Assembly: GCA_007922225.1 (NCBI GenBank)
Contig: ML680086.1
Location: forward strand, 6,218,997-6,282,996
Origin: Emydura subglobosa
Taxonomy: Eukaryota; Chordata; Testudines; Chelidae
Length of the DNA: 64,000 bases
Direction of reading: 5' to 3'
The first letter of the stretch is position 1, and each line of letters begins with the position of its first letter. The notes beneath the pieces were generated by a model, which saw only the letters and a program-made list of their open reading frames with translations, was not told where the DNA came from and ran no database searches. Positions 55,615 through 64,000 of this stretch are shown piece by piece. The position numbers and the translations under genes were made by a program.

Positions 55615-56864
55615 AAGGGGAGATGTCCCCTAAGAGTCCTGTTGACTAGGAAATGGTCCCTTTCAGAGCCCTACATGGGAAAGAGGCTCAGCCCTTCCAG
55701 GGTACATCTGCCTCACAACCAGAGATGAGACTGCAGCACGTGCAGAAGCACCGAGCTAGCTCTGATCTAGCCAGCTCAACTCATGCTAGCAGGGAAGCCG
55801 CAGAAGCACGGGCTAGCCACTCGTGCATATGCCCATGGTCTTGGTCAAGCCTGTACGGCCTGCGCTGCCATCCTCCCACTGCAAATCCCCCAGACACTGA
55901 ATATGGCTCCAACAACCCATGACCCCTTCTGGGAATACCACATGGGGTAGGAGTGCGCCACCTCCTATGGGGAGAGAAAGAGGTAAGCTGGGTCAGCCAG
56001 GGCTTCCCCGCTCACCAGCCACCCAGCACGTGGGCCATCTACCAGCTAATGTGATTATAATTAGCCCTGGAGCTCAAGCTGTGCTACCGTGCTGACAAGT
56101 CAGTGTTGAAGACCAATGCATGATGTGGGGGTTACAATTATCTATAGAATTTATCTGTACCTTTTGCCTTTAGAAAAAACAGCCTAGGAAATTACATACA
56201 AAAAACTTGGCTAAAAGAATGTTATTTTGGTTGCGAAGTCAAGCAATCAAAAGTAGGAAATACAACTTCAGTTTGGCCCCCTAGTGCCTATGAATTATAG
56301 GACAGACTTTAATTAAGTGGGCATATACTATTCTTTCCACAGGATCTTGCCTCATTTGGTGCGCAAGATGGATTCGCAAAGGAGCAGGATTAAGGCCGCA
56401 TGGGCAATCACAAATCCTGCATTTCCTAACATGCCCTGTTTGGCTCTAGGGGGAGGCCAGGGATGATTTTAGCATGAATGTAACAAACCCATGAAGGAAA
56501 AGTGCTTGGGCTGGATTCATGGCTGCCCCTGGCCTCTTTGTGCCAGCTCTGCTCCATGGGGCCCTGTCAGGAATGCTCTTGGAGCAAAAGGCCTTTGACC
56601 ACAGAGCCAGTTCTACACAGCCCCATCCCATCCTGCAGGAGGCCCCAGGGCAGAGGCATTCCAGGCCAGGAGAGGTGTGGATCAGGGTGGCAGCAGCCAT
56701 GGAAATGCCCTGTTATAATGGCAGCTGGGGTCCAAACCACCTATCAGCAGCCCCTGAATCAAGGGGGCACAAGCCCTATGCTAGCTTCAACATCCTGACA
56801 GGGATGGATTCCCCCATGGCTACTCCTGGGAGCCATAAATCCAGCTCCATTCCCCAAACACAAT
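55615..56864. other. Unassigned; second inverted-repeat-like patch at 55670-55880
   Basis: GCTAGCTCTGATCTAGCC, CTCATGCTAGCAGG and GCACGGGCTAGCCAC at 55750-55825 resemble another MITE of the same general design. The remainder is unassigned. A 138-codon frame at 56519-56935 shows no motif. Confidence 0.4.
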
Positions 56865-56978
56865 CAGGATCTGTTCTAGGGCTCATTGTGGGGAGGGTCT
56901 CTGGCCTGTGTTCTACAGCAGGTCAGACTAGATGATCATGGTGGTCCCTCTGGCCTTGAAATCTATGAGTCTATGAAA
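56865..56978 (+). mobile_element. CR1-type LINE 3' end
   Basis: GGTCAGACTAGATGATCATG, GTCCCTCTGGCCTTGAAATC and TATGAGTCTATGAAAA form the 3' tail of a different CR1 subfamily. Only about 115 bp are clear. Confidence 0.75.
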
Positions 56979-58666
56979 AGGCTGGGGCAGAACCAGAAAT
57001 GCTCTGGTTTATCTCATCTCTGGTCTTGATCCAAACTGACCTTCAACCTTCCAGCTGGGAGAGATTTTCCTCAGTGTTACCTACAGGTCCATGATTCTCA
57101 ATGGATTCTTATAGCGATGAAATCTCCAGAATGTCACAGAGAGGTTGTGGAGTTAGCCACTCGCGCTGCGTTTTGTTCTGGAAATAGTTTTGCAGTGATT
57201 TCAAAGGGAAAAGAGTTGGGTGGCTTTTTTTGTGGTGGGGGAGGAGACATTTGTGTGATGTGGCTTTTTTATTCTTGTGGCATGAAATGGAGCTTTTTTA
57301 TATGGTGAATATTTAAATGCTGGGAATTTGCAGAATGGAGCAGACAGAGACTGCCTCTTGCGATAAGAGACGTTATTATGGTTGTGAAGAATTCTTTTAA
57401 GATTCCATCTTAATTGTTCCGCTACTGAAATGAAGAATAAAGTAATAAAATTAGATGTTTTAAAAAGACTTGATTAAAAAAGTAATTATCCTACCAACTC
57501 ATGAGTTTCTACTTCCTGTCGGATTTCTTCCCACTGTAGATCTCTTGCCCAATGCTGCTAATGAAGGAGCCACCTATTTTCTCTCATACTCTGGTACATC
57601 CCCTCTCTGGGCTTTCTCCCTAGTCACTTCCTCTTGGCCTGTCTCACAGAGCTGTCCCCATCTTTGCCCCTTCTCTGGGCACCCCCAGAGTATTACTGAG
57701 ATCTGGATTCTCCCCCATTACCTGGGAACTCCCAGGATTTCCCCATCACCTTCACCCATGTCTGAGCAATCTCCGGTTTGGCCCATCTTCACCTGTTCTG
57801 AGCCATTTTCATGTGCGTTATCACCATTCACGGATGGGACCTGCTTGGCTTCCCCCTGCCAGCAGCCCACCAGATTGTTGTGAGGGGATCTGGTCTCTGG
57901 ATCCCCAGGTGTTTTAAACAGTGAGTCTGAACAGCCTCCAGGCATGGCCCCACTCTTGGGGGTCCCTAAACACACTTGGAGCTGATGACCTTCTATCTAG
58001 CACCCCTCTTGAGGACTAGCTGTGACCCCATAGCGGCTTAGTCCCTAGAGCCAGTGCTGACCTCTCAGAGTCCATTTGTAGCCTAAACACACCCTCTCCC
58101 AGATTCCCACCAAAGGTGTGAGCTTCCTGACTCAGTTTAGCTCTCTCAGGGTGGCTTGCGGCAGTGGTAGCACATAACACACACAGACACTTTGCACAGT
58201 GTTCTCCCACACTGATGATGTTTACTTAATCACACAAGAAATACACAGCTCTATACAAAAGTAATAAACCCTGCCTCCATTTCCTCCCCACTCCCAAGCA
58301 GTATTTGGGCTGGGGTCAGAGTCCCTGCGGTTGTCCTGTGTCCTGCTTCAGTGCATAGCCTGTCTTAAAACTGATAGTGTTCTTCCCCCACTCAGTTACT
58401 CCCACCTGGGCTGGTCCAGGCCTTTCCTAGTGCTGAAAACTTCCTTTCCCCCTGTGAATCCTTCTTTAAATCCTGAACTGGTCACCCGGCTTCCTTTGTT
58501 CTGCTCCTGGTAAATTTCTACTCTCCACATCCCCCTCCCCCAAGAACATAGGGGAAAACCATTGTTTTCTAGGACTCATTGCTCCCAACTATTTTTATTT
58601 TAGTGGCTGGTTGTTGAGTTCTAACGGCCCTCCATTGTCCCTGGTCTAGGAGAATATGACTTAGCC
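56979..58666. other. Unassigned; possible antisense retroviral text at 57900-58560
   Basis: AT-rich patch at 57360-57480. From about 57900 to 58560 the CT-rich text resembles antisense turtle endogenous retrovirus LTR or leader as I recall it, without definable ends. Frames at 57470-57883 and 58331-58513 have no motif. Confidence 0.35.
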
Positions 58667-59265
58667 CAGTGGTTCCCAACCCGTTGCCCACGAGGGCTTT
58701 CAAAGTGGCCCGCCACTCCCCTCTGGCTGGCTGCAGATGGGAGCCGCTGCCTAAGGACCCAGGCAGAGTGCGTTGCCATATGGCTACAAGACTGGTGCAG
58801 GCTCTTTGCTGCAGCCAAGGGGACAGGAGATCAGCGCTCCCCTCCCCCGGCCGTAGCAGGGAGCACAGCAAAGCGCTGCGCCTGGGTCCATAAGTGGTGG
58901 GGTCCCTGCTGGAGCCAGAGAGAAGGGAGATCAGCGCTCCCCTCTCCTGGCTCCAGCAGAGAGCAAAGCACTCTGCCTGTGTCCCTGTTGGAGCCAGAGA
59001 GAGGAGAGCACTGATCTCCCGTCCCCCTGGTTGCAGAAGGGAGCCACTGCCTAGGGACCCAGATGGAGCACAGGGAGACTACAGGACGTGTGCAGTTTCC
59101 CTGCTGCAGCCAGGGGGACAGGAGATCAGCAAGGAGGTCCTCGCTGAACTCCTTCCGTCTGGCTGCAGTGGGGGGCAGAGGGGACTGCTGGTGGAGACTG
59201 GTGGCCCTTCAGGCTTGTAAAAATGATATCTGTGACCCTCGAGCCACAAAGGTTGGGAACCCCTG
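58667..59265. mobile_element. 599 bp non-autonomous hAT element with perfect TSD
   Basis: Termini CAGTGGTTCCCAACC (58667) and GGTTGGGAACCCCTG (59265) are inverted with one mismatch and match the CAG-GGTTCCCAA ends of hAT/Charlie-type elements. An exact 8 bp target duplication ACTTAGCC flanks it (58659-58666 and 59266-59273). The interior is built from repeated GGAGATCAGCGCTCCCCTC and GGCTGCAG-GGGAGC modules. The 108-codon frame within it is repeat-derived. A transposase in trans must have moved it. Confidence 0.92.
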
Positions 59266-59879
59266 ACTTAGCCTGTGCCAGCAATGCTGGAATTCACATT
59301 TAGAGGGTGGTATTACTCATGATGCTGCAGTTTCAAAATAACTTCATAGCAGCAACCAGAATGTCCCTGTTGCACAGCCAGACTCCCCACGCCTTCACCC
59401 TCAGATTTCACATGCTGGCGACCAGCCTGGAACTTACTTACACCTTGGGCAGATCCTACTAAGGTGTAAATCACTTTAGGAATCAAGGAAGCTCTGCCAG
59501 TTCCCACCAGCTGAGGATCTGGCCCTGACTCCTAATCTCCTTGCTGCTTTGACAGATTATCAGAGACTGTGTCTTAACCCCCTGCACAGCCCAGCCCATC
59601 ATACTCAATTCCCAACATGCTTCTTGCCATGGCAGCAGAGTGTGTTGCTGCAGGCAGCGGATTCTCACTCCCTGGGGGGCTTGGGAGGAGCAGCAGGGAT
59701 GGCCAGCAGGATTGCTTTCTTTTTAATATGATTACATGTCTCTGACAGTGCCCAAAATGCATCTTTCAGACACAAGAGAAGGCACAGTGTCCACCGCAAA
59801 GACCCTCCTGTCTGACAGACAGACTGACAGAGGGGTGCAGCGAAAGGGTGAGAGCGACAGAAAGGATAAAACAATGGGC
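59266..59879. other. Unassigned non-coding stretch
   Basis: No exon recognised. A phrase at about 59450-59525 (CCACCAGCTGAGGATCTGGC) belongs to the dispersed family seen at 19513. Confidence 0.4.
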
Positions 59880-59972
59880 TTTTAATCATAACAGAAATGC
59901 AGGACTGGAAGGGACCTCAAGAGGTCATTTAGGCCAGCCCCCTGCACTGAGGCTGGACCAAGTATTATCTAG
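59880..59972 (-). mobile_element. CR1 LINE 3' end, antisense
   Basis: AATGCAGGACTGGAAGGGAC, CTCAAGAGGTCATTTAGGCC and CTGCACTGAGGCTGGACC are the reverse complement of a CR1 3' tail. Confidence 0.82.
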
Positions 59973-59974
59973 AC

Positions 59975-60095
59975 CAGCGGTTCCCAAACTCTACCACGCT
60001 GCATACCACCAACATAAAATGCCACCGCCTGTAGTATCACCACCAAGAAGAAGCGACCGGCTGAGAATCACTAAACTGCCCATGTTGCCAGTGTT
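59975..60095. mobile_element. hAT element terminus
   Basis: CCAGCGGTTCCCAAACTCTA and the text after it (CCACGCTGCATACCACC) form the left end of a hAT-type element related to the one at 58667. The matching right end was not found, so it is a stub joined to the CR1 tail. Confidence 0.5.
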
Positions 60096-60360
60096 TGTGC
60101 TGCTACTGCAGGGACAATTCCTTTCGCCATGCAGAGATGGAAACAGAGTGTGTTCTGGTGTATTCCTTATAAAGCCATCAGTGCCCCTCCCTCCTGCTGC
60201 TTCCCCACCCAGATGTGACGCCTGGAGCCTAAGGTCCCCGACGGAGCCAGTGCAGGAAGTGCTGCACTCTGAACGGAAGGGAGGGGGCAGGTAATAGCCA
60301 GGCCCTGAGACATTCACTGGGGAAGCTGGACAGAACTGAAATGACCACCCAGCTAGCTCA

Positions 60361-61017
60361 TTGCTGGGCACTGCCGCTATGCTACCCCCAGCGCAACATC
60401 CAGCCGGGAGACAGCTCCACAACACCTCTAGCCCAGGAAAGGGAAGTGCTGCCAGAGGGGCAGGCTTGGGCAGGAGCAGAGGCTGTGTGGAAGCAGGAGC
60501 TATAGACTACAGCCTGGGATCTGGCAATGGAGAGAAGCCCGGGCAGCCTGGGATTTGGGACGGAGCGATGGAGCAGCCTGCAGACCAGGGGGCTGTGTGG
60601 AAGTGTCTGACATCCTGTGCATATTACCCCTTGAAGCCAAGTTGGGACCCACAGATCTTTGTTGAAAGCCATTGTGTCAAGGGGAAGCGCACTGTGTATT
60701 CCTGGCAGCCCTGCTACAGCATCTGTGTTACTTCCTCAGACCCTGGCAGTGCGTACGGGAACCCGCCGAGGGCTAGAGCCTGTAAAGCCTTGTGCTTGGA
60801 ATGCCCGCAGCGCTTGCTCCAGGCACGTGTTCCGCCCAGCGCCCTCCACCCATCTCAGGGATGCCACGCAGCGGGATGGCACATGACATTTCGCTGCACT
60901 GAGCTGGGAACCGTCACTTGCAGTGACTCCTATTGGGGCCTCCTGTGCTGCTGGGCTCCCCTCTCTGCCCACGGCTCTGCCCACATCCCCCTCCCTGCCC
61001 AATGGGTCACCTTGTAA
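60361..61017 (+). other. 218-codon open frame, unassigned, probably chance
   Basis: One of the two longest open frames in the window, starting at the ATG at 60361. It lies in relatively GC-rich sequence and contains many Cys and Trp residues in its C-terminal half, but I recognise no domain, signal peptide or repeat. Antisense frames of similar length overlap it, which points to composition rather than coding. No splice or promoter evidence is visible. Confidence 0.2.
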
Positions 61018-61349
61018 AGAGAAGAAGTCCCCCAAGCCCATTGAAGGGTCCAGCCCACACTAGCCTCTACCCTCAATCCCTCACAGCAGTGCTGCTGGTC
61101 GGCCACAGGGGAGCCCATTGACAACTCCCCAGTTTGGAACTGCACCTACCATTGTAACTTACCTGTTGAATGAAAGAATGTGTTTCAAATCTCCTCCCAG
61201 GAGATGAATATCTCTGGAGACTAGGTGGATAAACACCTATCCCATGAATTCATGAATCCATTAATCCCATGAATCCTCATTCGTTTATGGCCCTAGAGAA
61301 GCAAAGGAGGGAAGCCTAGGGCAGAGCTGGTCACATATAGTCACAATGA

Positions 61350-63795
61350 AACCTAAAAATGCATGCAATGCATACTCAGACTCCTGTTGGGAAAATAACA
61401 CAGCAAGGCACAGATTATCCAGCAAATTCTTGGAATGCACTGGAGACAATTTTTTTATTTCAAAAGGTGGGAAAAGCAACTAGGGGAGAGGCTGTTCTAG
61501 ATTTGATTTTGACAAACAGGGAAGAACTGGTTGAAAATTTGAAAGTGGAAGGCGGCTTGGGTGAAAGTGATCAGGAAATGATAGAGTTTATGATTCTAAG
61601 GAATGGTAGAAGGGAAGGCAGAAGAATAAAGAAAATGGATTTCAAGAAGGAAGAGTTCAGCAGTTTCAGGGAACTGGTAGGTAAGATCCCATGGGAAACA
61701 AGTCTAAGGGGAAAAACAAGAAAGTTGGCAGTTTTTCAGAGAAATATTATTAAGGGCACAAGAGCAAACTATCCCACTGTGTAGGAAAGATAGGAAATAT
61801 GGCAATAGACCACCGTGGCTTAATCAGGAGATCTTCAATGATCTGAAACTCAAAAAAGAGTCCTCCAAAAAGTGGAGACTAGATCAAATTACAAAGGATG
61901 AATATAAACAAACAACACAAGCATGTAGGGACAAAACGAGAAAGGCCAAGGCACAAAACAAGATTAAACTAACCAGAGACATAAAAGGTAACAAGAAAAC
62001 ATTCTACAAATACATTAGAAGATAGTGGAAGACCATGGACAGGGTAGGCCCATTACTCAATGAAAGAGGAAAGACAATAACAGAAAATATGGAAGTGTCA
62101 AAAGTGCTAAATGATTTTTTTTCTTTCAGTTTTCACCAGAAAGATTAACAGTGATTGGACGTATAACATAGTGAATGCCAATGTAAATGAAGTAGGATCT
62201 GAGACTAAAACAGGAAAAGAACAAGTTAAAAATTACTTAGACAAGTTAGATGTCTTCAAGTTGCCAGGGCCTGTGAAATGCATGCTAGAATATGCAAGGA
62301 GCTGATTGAGGAGATATCTGAGTCATTAGGGATTATCTTCAAAAACTCATGGAAGAGAGGAGAGATTTCAGAGGACTGGAAGATGCAAATATAGTGCCAA
62401 TCTATAAAAAGGGGAATAAAGCCACTCTGAGGAATTACAGACCAGACATCTGAACTTCAGTACCTGGAAAGATAATGGAGCAAAATCAAGCAATCAATTT
62501 TCAAACACTTAGAGGATAATAAGTTGATAAGTAACAGTCAACAAGAATTTGCCAAGAACAAATCATGTCAAACCAACCTAATAGCTGTTTTTGACAGGGT
62601 AAGAAGCCTTGTGGATGGAAGGAAGCGGTAGATGTAGTATATTTTGACTTTAGTAAGGCTTTTGATACTGTTTTGTATGACCTTCTCATAAACAAACTAG
62701 GGAAATACAACTTAGATAGAGCTACTATAAGGTGGGTGTATAAATGGTTGGAAAACCATCCTTAGAGAGTAGTTATCAGTGGTTCACAGTCAAGCTGGAA
62801 AGCCATATTGAGTGCGGTCCTGCAGGGATCAGTTCTGGGTCCAGTTCTGTTTAATATCTTCATCAATTATTTAGATAATGGCATAAAAAGTACACTGATA
62901 AAGTTTGTGGGTGATACCAAGCTGGGAGGGATTGCAAGTGCTTTGGAGGACAGGATTAAAATTTAAAGTGATCTGGACAAACTGGAAAAATGGCCTGGAG
63001 TAAACAGGATGAAATTCAATATGGACAAATGCAAAGTACTCCACCTAGGAAGGAACAATCAGTTGCACACATACAAAATGGGAAATGACTGCCTATGAAG
63101 GAGTACTGTGGAAAGGGATCTGGGGGTCATAGTGGATCACAAGCTAAATATGAGTCAACAGTGTAACACTGTTGCAAAGAAAAGCAAACCTCATTTTGGG
63201 ATGTATTAGCAGGAATGTTGTAAGCAAGACATGAGACGTAATTCTTCCTCTGTACTTTGTGCTGATTAGGCCTTAACTGGAGCATTGTGTCCAGTTTTGG
63301 GAGCCACATTTCAGGAAAGATGTGGACAAACTGGATAAATCCAAAGGAGAGCAACAAAAATGATTAAAGGTCTAGAAAACATGACCTCTGAAGAAAGATT
63401 GAAAACACTGGGTTTGTTTAGTCTGGAGAAGAGAAGACTGAACGGGGAAATCACTGTTTTCAAGTACATAAAAGGTTGTTACAAAGAAGAGAGTAAAAAA
63501 TTGTTCTTGTTAATCTCTGAGGATAGGACAAGAAGCAGTGGGTTTAAATTGCAGCAAGGGAGGTTTAGGTTGGACTTTAGGAAAAACTTCCTATCTATCA
63601 GGATAGTTAAGTACTGGAACAAATTGTCTGGGGAAGCTGTGGAATCTCTGTCATTGGTGGTTTTTCAGAACAGGTTAGACAAACACCTGTCAGGGATGGT
63701 CTAGTTATTACGTAGTCCTGCCTTGAGTGCAGAGGACTAGACTAGGTGACCTCTTGAGGTCCCTTCCAGTCCTACAGTCATATGATTCTACAAAA
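61350..63795 (+). mobile_element. CR1 LINE, longest copy (endonuclease end to 3' tail)
   Basis: Runs from the end of the endonuclease domain through RT and the C-terminal region to the 3' tail (GGACTAGACTAGGTGACCTC and CATATGATTCTAC near 63795). RT motifs in order: KKGNKATLRNYRP (about 62407), VVYFDFSKAFDTV (about 62633), [13 protein letters not shown] (about 62818, with Leu for Pro in VPQG) and FVGD (about 62905) where FADD is expected. The FVGD change alone would abolish polymerase activity. Several stops and frameshifts add to this. The first half of ORF2 and ORF1 are missing. Confidence 0.9.
61359..61784 (+). pseudogene. CR1 endonuclease C-terminus and linker
   Basis: A 141-codon frame with [20 protein letters not shown] followed by [14 protein letters not shown], matching the LDL-FTN-E--V--V-V---LG-SDH-M-EF end of the CR1 apurinic-type endonuclease. 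The catalytic His of SDH is Gln here (SDQ), so it would be inactive. The endonuclease normally nicks target DNA. The remainder is the basic linker to RT. Confidence 0.8.
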
Positions 63796-64000
63796 CATGC
63801 CTAGTCTGGGATTTCTGGAACTCAGGTCTAGTTCATGAACCTGACCCCAGTTTTGAGTGACCTTGGGCTAATTTACAGAAGGATGTGAATAAATCACAAT
63901 TTGTAATTTTGTCAACACACGACACCTTGTTTATTTTTTTTTTTATGCAGAACATCTACAAATGAATCCCAATTTTCTCCAAACCATTCTCCACTCTTCC
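63796..64000. other. Unassigned stretch with T-run
   Basis: No exon recognised; a T-run lies at about 63932-63943. The window ends here. Confidence 0.4.

Noticed and set aside
56519..56935. 138-codon plus-strand frame before the CR1-type tail
   Set aside because: Its end runs into the LINE 3' tail and no domain is recognisable.
59848..60425. Two opposed frames of 148 and 144 codons
   Set aside because: They overlap on opposite strands and cross the CR1 tail and hAT stub, so neither is a credible gene.

Overview
This window reads as vertebrate, non-avian reptile nuclear DNA, most likely from a turtle. The evidence is the repeat content: several CR1 LINE copies with the typical CTAGATGACC...TATGATTCTA 3' end, CR1 reverse transcriptase fragments, retroviral-type LTRs starting TGTGA, many short inverted-repeat hAT-like elements, a MIR-type SINE and fossils of Ty3/gypsy retrotransposons. 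The turtle assignment is inference from recalled repeat families; no database was searched. I found no convincing host protein-coding exon, tRNA or rRNA gene, CRISPR array or prokaryotic feature. The long open frames are retroelement remnants or look like chance.

Layout. 1-2.55 kb: two CR1 copies head to tail. 3.1-3.3 kb: an antisense CR1 scrap. 5.17-6.2 kb: an LTR with a 232-237 bp tandem duplication in U3. 7.1-7.5 kb: CR1 3' end beside an unassigned decayed frame. 9.7-11.4 kb: an LTR-like block between two 125 bp direct repeats, then an RNase H-like scrap. 16.4-16.85 kb: a 41 bp-arm hairpin fused to a hAT-like repeat. 17.2-21.5 kb: a minus-strand series of gypsy fragments (gag, RNase H end, integrase) in genetic order. 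24.1-26.1 kb: a small hAT MITE and an LTR. 27.5-28.7 kb: a gypsy gag fossil cut by a CR1. 30.0-30.85 kb: a partial LTR and a hAT element. 32.4-33.3 kb: a CR1/L3-like copy split by a 122 bp element with a 14 bp target-site duplication. 40.7-41.2 kb: a gypsy integrase fossil. 42.5-43.6 and 51.05-51.8 kb: minus-strand LTRs. 54.7 kb: MIR. 55.3 kb: an inverted-repeat MITE. 58.67-59.27 kb: a hAT element with a perfect 8 bp target-site duplication. 61.35-63.8 kb: the longest CR1 copy.

Between the repeats lie AT-rich, non-repetitive blocks (notably 22.4-23.1, 37.15-38.15, 45.0-45.3 and 53.9-54.5 kb) rich in homeodomain-type TAAT cores, one with a full RFX X-box match. Together with the absence of exons this suggests a gene desert or a large intron that may hold conserved enhancers. 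The genes here do not form a pathway; the visible history is one of nested transposon insertion. I did not find an undescribed functional system; the most checkable oddities are listed as findings.
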